From Hyphomicrobiaceae bacterium (GTDB lineage: Bacteria; Pseudomonadota; Alphaproteobacteria; Rhizobiales; Devosiaceae): 64,000 nt of DNA. Numbering within the stretch: position 1 is the first letter of the stretch; the number at the start of each line of letters is the position of its first letter. The stretch spans positions 81,829 through 145,828 of the forward strand of contig JACKJG010000011.1 of the NCBI GenBank assembly GCA_020638065.1, in the 5' to 3' direction. The notes beneath the pieces are model-generated. The model did no database searches, was not told the DNA's origin, and was given only the letters and a program-made list of their open reading frames with translations. The position numbers were made by a program, and so were the translations under genes. Positions 51,757 through 58,779 of the stretch are shown in pieces.

Positions 51757-52555
51757 GCGCAAATGCCTTTCCGGTGAGGGCAGAATCGTCTTGGGTTTCG
51801 AGCGGTTGGGGTTGCCAGCTCAAAAGCTCGAAGCGGCCGTCGAGGGTTTCGATGATGGCGGTGCGGTTTTCGACCCAGTCCCCGCAATTGAGGTAGTCGA
51901 TCCCGTAGTCATTGTGCATTTCGGCGATGTGGATGTGTCCGCAGATCACCCCGTCCGCGCCCGCTTCGGCGGCCTCACCAGCCAGCGCCTCGGCAAACCA
52001 GTTCTTGATGTCGCCGATTTGCCGGACCTGTCGCTTGCCCCATTTGCTGAGCGACCAGTAATTCCAGCCCAAAAGAACGCGCAGCGCATTGATCGGCCTA
52101 TTGAGCATCAGCGCCAGATCGTAGGCCCAATGGCCCAGCCGGCTCAGCCAGCCATATTGCGAGACCACGCCGTCGAACTGATCACCGTGCAGCACCAGAT
52201 AGCGTTTGCCATTGGCGGCGGCATGGACGTAACGCTCGTGCAGTTCGATCTGTCCGAAGGTCACGCCGGTGAATCTTTTCAGGAACGCGTCGTGATTGCC
52301 CGGCAGAATGACGACCCGCGTGCCCTTGTCCGCGAGGCGGATCAGCATCATCACCAGGTGATTGTAGGCTTCCGGCCAGATCCAGCGTTTCCTGAGCTTC
52401 CAGCTGTCGACAATGTCGCCGACCAGAAACAGGTTGTCGGCCTCATACACTGAGAGAAAGGCACAAAGGTCTGCGGATTTGGAACTGCGCATGCCCAGAT
52501 GCAGATCGGACACGAAAATGGAACGCACACGCTTCGAAACGGGCCGTTGCGACAT
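51749..52555 (-). CDS. Calcineurin-like metallophosphoesterase, PlcP-like (LpxH superfamily)
   Basis: 268 residues from the ATG at 52555. Metal motifs in order: FVSDLHLGMRS, LVGDIVDSW, PGNHDAFLK, LHGDQFDGV, and GHIHIAEMH, all intact. Often annotated UDP-2,3-diacylglucosamine diphosphatase (LpxH), but alphaproteobacteria usually use LpxI for lipid A, and pairing with a GT4 gene points to PlcP, the phospholipase C that frees diacylglycerol for glycolipid synthesis. No convincing Pho box was found upstream by eye. Confidence 0.8.
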   Translation of the reverse strand: MSQRPVSKRVRSIFVSDLHLGMRSSKSADLCAFLSVYEADNLFLVGDIVDSWKLRKRWIWPEAYNHLVMMLIRLADKGTRVVILPGNHDAFLKRFTGVTFGQIELHERYVHAAANGKRYLVLHGDQFDGVVSQYGWLSRLGHWAYDLALMLNRPINALRVLLGWNYWSLSKWGKRQVRQIGDIKNWFAEALAGEAAEAGADGVICGHIHIAEMHNDYGIDYLNCGDWVENRTAIIETLDGRFELLSWQPQPLETQDDSALTGKAFAHG

Positions 52556-52864
52556 CGGTCCAGTCTCCGCCAATTGCCGTGCCTCTGATTATCCGGATGT
52601 GCGCAAAGCTTTTGTGACGCCCGCTTTGTCATTCTTTTCAGCTGCTTAGCGCTCACATGTAGATGTCATGCGCGGAATCACACCACCACGCATCGCTCCG
52701 GAGCGCGGGCCGACCGTTTCCAGAGATTCCCGTGCCATGACTTTCAGTTGTGAATTGTCGGCTGGTCAGCAATCGTTCAGCGATCGGAGGCGCATTGGCG
52801 GCAAATCGTACAAAAGCCGACTAAGCCCTTGATTCAGGCCTTTTGCTCCTATACCGAGGCCAGC
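52556..52864. other. Intergenic region before tRNA-Ser
   Basis: 309 nt between the divergent metallophosphoesterase and the tRNA. It must supply both promoters. A direct near-repeat TTTGTGAC/TTTGTCAT occurs at about 52611-52632 but with 14-nt rather than 11-nt spacing, so it is not a good Pho box. No coding potential. Confidence 0.35.
52829..52855 (+). promoter_or_regulatory. Putative tRNA-Ser promoter
   Basis: TTGATT at 52829-52834 and TATACC at 52850-52855 with a 15-nt spacer, ending 9 nt before the mature tRNA 5' end. Spacing is a little short for a sigma-70 promoter. Confidence 0.4.
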
Positions 52865-52954
52865 GGAGAGGTGGCCGAGTGGTCGAAGGCGCGCCCCTGC
52901 TAAGGGCGTAGGCGGGGAACCGTCTCGAGGGTTCGAATCCCTTCCTCTCCGCCA
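52865..52954 (+). tRNA. tRNA-Ser (anticodon GCU)
   Basis: 90 nt. The acceptor stem GGAGAGG (52865-52871) pairs with CCTCTCC (52944-52950), followed by the G discriminator and an encoded CCA. The anticodon stem CGCCC/GGGCG (52892-52896 and 52904-52908) frames the loop CTGCTAA with anticodon GCT at 52899-52901, reading AGC/AGU. A long variable arm and GGTTCGAATCC T-loop confirm a class II serine tRNA. All genes from here to the window's end are accessory type, so this tRNA may be the boundary of a genomic island. Confidence 0.98.
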
Positions 52955-52980
52955 CTTGCCCTTGCAAAAGCGTTCTCCCG

Positions 52981-53002
52981 ATCCGGCTGCGGCCGGATTT
53001 TT
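52981..53002 (+). terminator. Terminator after tRNA-Ser
   Basis: ATCCGGC (52981-52987) with GCCGGAT (52992-52998) around a 4-nt loop, continued by TTTT. 26 nt beyond the tRNA end. Confidence 0.8.
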
Positions 53003-53028
53003 CCGTTGTTCTCGAGGGTTATGCGGAA

Positions 53029-53062
53029 GGGGCTGAGCACTGGCGCTGCCGCCAAGAGCCCC
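53029..53062. other. Nested inverted repeat
   Basis: GGGGCT (53029-53034) pairs with AGCCCC (53057-53062) and encloses a perfect TGGCG-CTGC-CGCCA-type hairpin at 53041-53054. Located between the tRNA terminator and the island's first gene. Purpose unknown; a boundary or recombination site cannot be excluded. Confidence 0.35.
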
Positions 53063-53189
53063 GGAAGCGGTCTCTCAGGGCCGATATTCTCCGGACCTGT
53101 TGCCTGCGGTGATTTGGTGAATTTCCCCCAATGCGCTGGAATGTAAGGATTTTCTGCCGCGTACAGCCTGTTGTGTTTCGAAAATCCAA

Positions 53190-53204
53190 CCGGGCGGCGC
53201 CCGG
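53190..53204 (-). terminator. Candidate terminator after HNH gene
   Basis: CCGGGC and GCCCGG with a 3-nt loop, 19 nt past the HNH endonuclease stop, followed on the minus strand by TTGGATTTT. GC-rich stem with an imperfect T-run. Confidence 0.5.
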
Positions 53205-53223
53205 AACCCACATCCAAATTCCG

Positions 53224-54144
53224 TCAGCCGTTGAACCGGTTCTCATTGTGCCATTGGAGAAAAGCGGGATCCGGTCGGGCGCCCTCGTCAGTAGGCAGCG
53301 AGATACTCCGGCCATGAAGCTCATAGTAGTGTCGACCATTGTCGAACTCTTCTCTGATCCTGCGGCTCACTTCAAAGCGGTTCTCCGGGGTCACAGTCAC
53401 GTACCCGCCGTCAAATAGGCTATGAATGTCTCGCCTCAGAAGAAGGCCGTTCTTGGCTTCGTGTCCGCCCCCTTCACCGTATGGACGAATATGAGCCGCC
53501 TCCAGAGCTGGTAGAGTGCGCTCTTGCGTTATGGCGCACCTACGCTGGTATAAGTCGGTCACGAGCACGCGGAAGGCACCTTGGCCGAGACGCGGGCGGA
53601 TTAGCTGCGGATCGCCGTACCGCGCTTGGTCTTCGGCCATACCGACAAATTGCTGCCGATTCATTCGGTCGTTCACCGCATTCCACAGCGCCAGGCCTTC
53701 GGCGTCTCCGGTGCTGTACGTCTTGAACGAAACGATATTTGGTGCCCAGCTTTGCGGGACGGGGATCCAGTCGGCCTCATGGAAGAAGAACGGCTGCGTG
53801 AGGATCCGGCAACCGATTTGAAAGTCACTTCGGTCCGACGGGTCGCTCCTGCGATAGCGTGCGATACGGGCTCGCATCTCCTGTGCCGACCGAGCACCAT
53901 TTGCAACGCCAAAAGCTTCCCAGGCCAGCGAGCATGGCAGAGCATTGGCGTACGTGAACACGCCACCACCGACGATCACGTTGCGGGGTGCGTGTAGCTT
54001 GAAGAGAAAGAGCTCGCCGGGTCGAAGTGCCCGGAAGTTCGCCGCTGACGGTGCCCAGAAGTTGACCTCGCCAAGGTTGGGGTGCTGGCGCAACATCTCG
54101 AACCAGTCTCCGTCTGTGACTGCGATCACGAGGTTGACGGCCAT
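53224..54144 (-). CDS. HNH endonuclease, predicted restriction enzyme (COG3440-like)
   Basis: 306 residues from the ATG at 54144 (a GTG one codon earlier is equally possible). The C-terminal third carries an HNH nuclease: Cys of CAITQERTLPALEAAHIRPYGE, then His-Glu-Ala-Lys-Asn-Gly-Leu and the RRDIHSLFDGGYVTV finish, with catalytic His in AAHI and Asn in KNGLLL. The N-terminal 150 residues (EVNFWAPSAANFRALRPGELFLFKL, VGGGVFTYANALPCSLAWEAFG) look like a PUA/EVE-type pocket, as in enzymes sensing modified cytosine; this fold is inferred. Members occur in defence islands, and this one lies between tRNA-Ser and a type I RM operon. Confidence 0.8.
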   Translation of the reverse strand: MAVNLVIAVTDGDWFEMLRQHPNLGEVNFWAPSAANFRALRPGELFLFKLHAPRNVIVGGGVFTYANALPCSLAWEAFGVANGARSAQEMRARIARYRRSDPSDRSDFQIGCRILTQPFFFHEADWIPVPQSWAPNIVSFKTYSTGDAEGLALWNAVNDRMNRQQFVGMAEDQARYGDPQLIRPRLGQGAFRVLVTDLYQRRCAITQERTLPALEAAHIRPYGEGGGHEAKNGLLLRRDIHSLFDGGYVTVTPENRFEVSRRIREEFDNGRHYYELHGRSISLPTDEGARPDPAFLQWHNENRFNG

Positions 54145-54375
54145 CACTCGCTACCACTGCCTGGCTGAATGACGGCCCTAGGCGTCAAAGCAAATATCGT
54201 TAAGGCATTGTAAATGATGCTACTTTTCTCGAAGCCGGCACTGGGACCATGCTTGGTGGGCGCCGGAGGTCCTTGACAATCAGGCCCAGATGCGCAATAT
54301 TCTTGGTGTCTCACCTGCCATGTGTAGGAGGAGCATTCGAGGCCGCCTAGGTTCGCTTGGGCGGCTTCAGCCGTT
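54145..54375. other. Intergenic region between the two nuclease units
   Basis: 231 nt upstream of the HNH gene and downstream of the RM operon. A GCCGCC/GGCGGC hairpin (54342-54347 with 54360-54365) lies 11 nt past the end of the RM operon and may terminate it weakly. The HNH promoter should be here. No gene seen. Confidence 0.35.
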
Positions 54376-54852
54376 CTAGGGGTTGGCGCGGCGGAACGCA
54401 TCTCGCTCCTTTCTGAGCTGCGCGATACGCCCACTTTTCTCCGTGCAATAGGCCGTTCTCAAGAGCCAGTAGCCTTGGCGCTGCCCGAGAACGACGAGGT
54501 ATTCCTCGCGAAACCACAGCAGCGTGTTGACCTGTGTGCCGCGGGTATTCTGCCACACATCGATTTCGGCATGAGCGACCGCATTCTCGATCACCCAGCG
54601 CACCCAGCGGATCCGCTCGCAGCGACGCAAATCAGGTAGACGATCATCTTCGACGCTACCTTCCTGTACCAGATGCCAAAACGACGCCCATCGGCGCGCC
54701 GCTTCCGGATGGCGACGGCAACCGACGCGAAGCCCCTCGTACTGTACACCGCCGTTGGCAATCTCGGCGACGAAGATGCGGTGGAGCTCGGCTTCATAGG
54801 CGGGCCAGTCGCCCCCAAATGCGGCGAACGGCAGTAGATTGGGCGGATTCAT
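54376..54852 (-). CDS. Small protein, BECR (RelE/barnase-like) nuclease candidate
   Basis: 158 residues from the ATG at 54852, which overlaps the DUF3800 stop by 4 nt (ATGA). Unnamed family. What is visible: an N-terminal region NLLPFAAFGGDWPAYEAELHRIF, a WASFWHLVQEG segment with His60, Arg-rich RRCERIRWVRWVIENA at 76-91, Arg104 in TRGTQV, and strands LLWFREEYLVVLGQR and GYWLLRTAYCTE (111-138). The helix-Arg-beta-beta order and the YLVVL/LLRTAY strands resemble phage-type BECR nucleases related to barnase, EndoU and RelE. The activity is inference. Last gene of the hsd operon. Confidence 0.6.
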   Translation of the reverse strand: MNPPNLLPFAAFGGDWPAYEAELHRIFVAEIANGGVQYEGLRVGCRRHPEAARRWASFWHLVQEGSVEDDRLPDLRRCERIRWVRWVIENAVAHAEIDVWQNTRGTQVNTLLWFREEYLVVLGQRQGYWLLRTAYCTEKSGRIAQLRKERDAFRRANP

Positions 54853-55568
54853 CCAGCCGCCTCCCGCGCCCGCCACACGAGAATGTTGAATTTCGTTGCC
54901 GTGAAAGTCGATGTGCGGATCAGAACGTTTTGCCCGAGCCGCTCACGCAGCCTGGCCGCGACTGCCGTCTTTGCCGGGCTCGTTGTGAGGCCGCGGTTCG
55001 CATATGTAAGCGCTCCGATTACCAGGTCGGTAACCTGGAGCAACTCGCTTTCGTGGCTGCGAACCTGCTGGACACGCTGGATCGCCTGTCGGTCGAAGTC
55101 GTAAAGGCTATGGGCCAGCACCTCATGGAGCTTCCGGGTTTTCGGCCCTCCGCGTGTGTCCTTGACGTCCAGGTAGATGCGATACTGATGCGGCGCGCAG
55201 AAGATTGGGCGCAGCATGGTGAAATACATCTTGTAGTACCAGTCGTCGTGTGACTGGTCGAAGCGCGCGTGGTCCAGCAAGCCCTTGTCCGGAACGACGA
55301 GCCCACGGAACCGAAGCCGCTCATCGTTCAAGAACAGGTCAATCAGCGCCAGGTAGAAATTAGCCTTGGCTGGCGAGACTTTTGTCCATTTCGCCTCGAA
55401 ATCATGCGCAAGCCCATGGGCGGCCTTCAGCGCCCGCACTGCTTCGGAAATGGCGCGGCTGGCGTCGGCCGGGCAATAGACGGCACCCCAAGCCATTACA
55501 GGCACGCCGTCGTGCTCGAGATGGCAGCTTTCGTCGCAATAGACGTTGAACAGGCGTGGCTCCGTCAT
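54849..55568 (-). CDS. DUF3800 domain protein (possible nuclease)
   Basis: 239 residues. DUF3800 signature: FNVYCDESCHLE at the N-terminus (Asp-Glu), EAKWTKVSPAK near residue 60, acidic YLDVKDTRGG near 133 and ESELLQVTDLVIGAL near 172, the last being the most typical segment. These acids could form an RNase H-like metal site; no member of the family has a settled function, but DUF3800 genes are often found beside restriction and other defence genes. Start overlaps the hsdS stop by 4 nt and its stop overlaps the next start. Confidence 0.85.
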   Translation of the reverse strand: MTEPRLFNVYCDESCHLEHDGVPVMAWGAVYCPADASRAISEAVRALKAAHGLAHDFEAKWTKVSPAKANFYLALIDLFLNDERLRFRGLVVPDKGLLDHARFDQSHDDWYYKMYFTMLRPIFCAPHQYRIYLDVKDTRGGPKTRKLHEVLAHSLYDFDRQAIQRVQQVRSHESELLQVTDLVIGALTYANRGLTTSPAKTAVAARLRERLGQNVLIRTSTFTATKFNILVWRAREAAG

Positions 55569-57322
55569 TCCGCCGCTTCCATCTCATGCATCGATGCCGG
55601 GTTCAGCGCGTCGGCGAGAAGGGCTTCGAGGAGGCGCGCTCGAGTGGAGTCGGCGGTGGCGAGGGCGGCCGCCAGCCGATCGCAGAGGGCCATGAGGGCA
55701 TCGACCTTGGCCACGATGCGGTGTTGTTCGGCGAGGGGTGGGACCGGGATCAGCATGTTCTTCAATGCCGAACCACTGACGTTTGCCTGTCCCGTCTGCT
55801 TCTTGATGTGTGGGACAATCTGAGTTTCGCGAAAGTCGGGCGCGTTCATCGCGAGATTGACGTAGATCGGTGAAGTATGATCAGCGCTCAGGCGAATCCG
55901 GATTAGGTAGGATGCGAATGTCAGGCAGTCGTCATCACCCCTATAGAGACCGGTTTTTCCCACCAGTTCGGCGCTATTCGTACGGTTATAGAGCAGGTCG
56001 AAGTCCTTCAGATACAGCCCCGGCAACTCGTCCGAGGTTTCTGGGATGCGTTTCTCGTTGGTGCGAACGACTGCGCCATCCTGAATGTTTCCCATCGTGA
56101 GGACTGGTATCCCCATTTCCGAAGGTGCGGCCTTTGCAGATGTTCCGTATTGTGTGAACAGGGACAGTTCGCCGACCCGAACCCATTGCCATGTTGAAGG
56201 GATTTGAAATGGCGCATCAACACCTTGAACGGGGTTCAAAGGCTTTTCGCGCCTCAGTTTCTTCTTCCTCACCATGTCGTCCCGTTTCGCGCTGATAGCC
56301 GCGAGGGGACCGGTGACCGGTTCGTCGTTCGGGTCCTGCTCCACCAGTTTGCCGCGGACGGCGAGGTTGAGGATGGTCTGGCGGAGGGGTTTGATCTGGT
56401 CGGGGCGGGTGGTGAGTGCGGGGAGCGTGGTGAGGGCGAAGCGGGCGTTGGCCGGGAGATCCGCAGCATCCGCGTCGGGCGCGGTCAAGCGGGCGAGGCT
56501 GGCGGCGGTCAGCCGGTCGCGGGTGGCCTGGGCCGCCCCTCGCGCCGCCTCCAGCCGGTCCAGCAGCGCCATCAGCTCCTCCACCTTCGCCACGATCCGC
56601 CGCTGCTCGGTGAGGGGTGGAAGGGGGAATGGCACAGCGGCGACGATCTTGCCCGAGACTTCCTTGAAGGTTGTGCCCGGCGCCTTTGCGTCGATGTCGG
56701 GCGCGAAGGTCTGCATAGCCAGTGTGATGAAACGCGAGCAGTCGGCGACGTAGGGGACGATGGATTTGAACCCCTGGTTCGTCGAAATCGGGTTCGCAGC
56801 GATGGCGACGTAGCCGATTGGCGCGCGGCTGGTGAACAGCACCGTTCCGGCTGGCATCATGGTCGCGGAGGATGAGGCGAATCCTTTCTCTGTCAGATCG
56901 CGCGAGCCGCGTTCAATGAAGAGTTCGCGGAAGCCGCCCAGATCCGCTGGAGTGAGCCACGGAATACCCTCACCGGGTTCCGCGAAGTTTTCCGAGTCGC
57001 CTGCCGAAGGTGTTCCGCCGCCAATGATCGCGCCTACAGTATCGAGGCGGCACCATTGCCACGACGCAGGAATGTCGAAAGGCGGCACAAGCTCGTCGCC
57101 GTTGGCGAGGTCGCGCGGCTTCCTGATCTCCCCCGCCTTCACCGACCGCGCCTTTTCCGCCGCGATCCGCTTCAGCAGTTCCGACGCTGGTTCGTCGCCC
57201 GCCTCCTGCGGCACCAGCTTCCCTCTCACGGCGAGGTCCAGCACGAAGCGGCGCAGGCGGGGAACTGCATCCGGCGCCTCGGCGACCTGTTCGTAGAGGG
57301 CGAGCAGCCGTTCCGCGTTCAT
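55565..57322 (-). CDS. hsdS: Type I restriction enzyme, specificity subunit
   Basis: 585 residues from the ATG at 57322, overlapping the hsdM stop by 4 nt; the open frame continues upstream but over hsdM. Two target-recognition domains (about 80-230 and 370-520), each beginning (I)PxSWQW-like (IPASWQWCRLDTV, IPSTWQWVRVGEL) and each followed by a conserved helix (PPLTEQRRIVAKVEELMALLDRLEAA and PPLAEQHRIVAKVDALMALCDRLAAAL). The conserved block AVRGKLVPQ/AVRGKLVEQ also occurs twice. HsdS sets the bipartite DNA target of the complex. Longer than EcoKI HsdS (464 aa). Confidence 0.95.
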   Translation of the reverse strand: MNAERLLALYEQVAEAPDAVPRLRRFVLDLAVRGKLVPQEAGDEPASELLKRIAAEKARSVKAGEIRKPRDLANGDELVPPFDIPASWQWCRLDTVGAIIGGGTPSAGDSENFAEPGEGIPWLTPADLGGFRELFIERGSRDLTEKGFASSSATMMPAGTVLFTSRAPIGYVAIAANPISTNQGFKSIVPYVADCSRFITLAMQTFAPDIDAKAPGTTFKEVSGKIVAAVPFPLPPLTEQRRIVAKVEELMALLDRLEAARGAAQATRDRLTAASLARLTAPDADAADLPANARFALTTLPALTTRPDQIKPLRQTILNLAVRGKLVEQDPNDEPVTGPLAAISAKRDDMVRKKKLRREKPLNPVQGVDAPFQIPSTWQWVRVGELSLFTQYGTSAKAAPSEMGIPVLTMGNIQDGAVVRTNEKRIPETSDELPGLYLKDFDLLYNRTNSAELVGKTGLYRGDDDCLTFASYLIRIRLSADHTSPIYVNLAMNAPDFRETQIVPHIKKQTGQANVSGSALKNMLIPVPPLAEQHRIVAKVDALMALCDRLAAALATADSTRARLLEALLADALNPASMHEMEAAE

Positions 57323-58776
57323 CGTGCCAGCGCCTCTGACAGGATCGCCTTTAACTGGTCGCGGAGCGCCGCCACCTCGGCCTCGGCGGCGGTCAGATCC
57401 TCCAGCAGCGTCTCGGGGTCGCCGTGATCTTCGGCCACCGTGTGCGGGTTCTTGATGTCGAGGTTGTAGCCGCGGGCCTTCACCTCCTCTGCGCTGACCT
57501 TCCAGGCGCGCTCGGACTCCTGCCGCCCCTCGCGGCGCGGTCCGCCCCACCAGGCGGCGCAGTCGGCCAGATGCTCCAGCCGGATGGGCCGGGTCATGGA
57601 ATAGGCCTTCTGCCCCTCGGGCACCCGATGCTCCCAGAACCAGATGTCTTGCGTGGGCGCGCCCTTCTCGAAGAACAGCAGGTTCGTGCCGATCGAGGCA
57701 TAGGGGCGGAAGACCGAATTCGGCAGTCGCACGATGGTGTGGAGGTTGCATTCCTCCATCAGGTGCTCCTTGAGCCGGGTCTTGACGCCCTCGCCGAACA
57801 GCGAGCCGTCAGGCAGGACCACGGCCGCGCGGCCGTTCGTCTTCAGCAGGCGGATGATCAGGGCAAGGAAGAGGTCGGCGGTCTCGCGGGTGCGGAAGTG
57901 CTGCGGGAAGTTGGACTCGATGCCGTCTTCCTCGCGCCCGCCGAAAGGCGGGTTGGTCAGCACGATGTCCACACGGTCCGACGCGGTGTAGCTGATGTAG
58001 GGGCGGGCCAGCGTGTTGTCGTGGCGCACGAAGGACGGGTCCTCGACGCCGTGCAGCAGCATATTGGTGACGCAGAGCATGTGGGGAAGCTGCTTTTTCT
58101 CGACAGCGTGCAGCCCCGCCTGCATCGTCTCGCGCTGCGCGGGCGTGCGGACGTATTTCTCCTCCATGTGGCGTATGGCGCAGGTCAAGAAGCCGCCTGT
58201 GCCGCAAGCTGGGTCGAACAGCGTCTCGCCCGGATGCGGGTCGATCATCTGGACCATGAAGGAGGTGATGGCGCGGGGCGTGTAGTATTCGCCCGCATTG
58301 CCTGCCGACTGCAGGTCGTTGAGCAACTGCTCGTAGAACTCGCCGAAGTGGCGACGTTCGTCGAGGTTGTTGAAATCAACCTGATTGATCTTGTTGACAA
58401 CCTGCCGAAGCAGCTGGCCGGATTTCATGTAGTTGTAGGCATCCTCAAACACGTCGCGCACGACGCGGCGGCGATCGCCCGGCTTAGCCGAGACCTGGAG
58501 GCCCTTGAGGGCGGGAAACAGCTCATCGTTGACGAAATCGAGCATGGCCTGCCCGGTGATGCCCTCGGGGTCCGCCGCCCAGTTCCGCCACTGGAAACGT
58601 TCGGGGATCGGCGAGCGGTAATCGTCGCGCGTGATTTCGAGTTCCTGGTCCTGATCGTCGATGATCTTGAGGAAGAACAGCCATGTGAGCTGGCTAATGC
58701 GCTGGGCATCGCCATCGACGCCTACGTCCTGGCGCATGATGTCCTGAATGGATTTGACGGTGGTACGGACGATCAT
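57319..58776 (-). CDS. hsdM: Type I restriction enzyme, methyltransferase subunit
   Basis: 485 residues. N6-adenine methyltransferase with SAM motif FDPACGTGGFLTCAI near residue 190 and catalytic NPPFGG near 276; N-terminal helical domain (VKSIQDIMRQDVGVDGDAQRISQL), and PRAITSFMVQMIDPHPGE in front of motif I. Forms the M2S1 methylase with HsdS and protects host sites. 3 nt after hsdR, 4-nt overlap with hsdS. The C-terminus (ITDLTAAEAEVAALRDQL-like coiled coil) should contact HsdS. Confidence 0.96.
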   Translation of the reverse strand: MIVRTTVKSIQDIMRQDVGVDGDAQRISQLTWLFFLKIIDDQDQELEITRDDYRSPIPERFQWRNWAADPEGITGQAMLDFVNDELFPALKGLQVSAKPGDRRRVVRDVFEDAYNYMKSGQLLRQVVNKINQVDFNNLDERRHFGEFYEQLLNDLQSAGNAGEYYTPRAITSFMVQMIDPHPGETLFDPACGTGGFLTCAIRHMEEKYVRTPAQRETMQAGLHAVEKKQLPHMLCVTNMLLHGVEDPSFVRHDNTLARPYISYTASDRVDIVLTNPPFGGREEDGIESNFPQHFRTRETADLFLALIIRLLKTNGRAAVVLPDGSLFGEGVKTRLKEHLMEECNLHTIVRLPNSVFRPYASIGTNLLFFEKGAPTQDIWFWEHRVPEGQKAYSMTRPIRLEHLADCAAWWGGPRREGRQESERAWKVSAEEVKARGYNLDIKNPHTVAEDHGDPETLLEDLTAAEAEVAALRDQLKAILSEALAR

Positions 58777-58779
58777 GGT

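Noticed and set aside
51749..52555. Assignment as the lipid A enzyme LpxH
   Set aside because: The LpxH label is possible on motifs alone, but pairing with a GT4 gene and the usual use of LpxI in alphaproteobacteria favour PlcP.
52605..52645. Pho box upstream of the PlcP-like gene
   Set aside because: Two TTTGTCA-like elements are 14 nt apart instead of 11 and diverge from the consensus.
57323..57751. Upstream extension of hsdS
   Set aside because: It overlaps hsdM; HsdS similarity begins at the ATG at 57322, which overlaps the hsdM stop.
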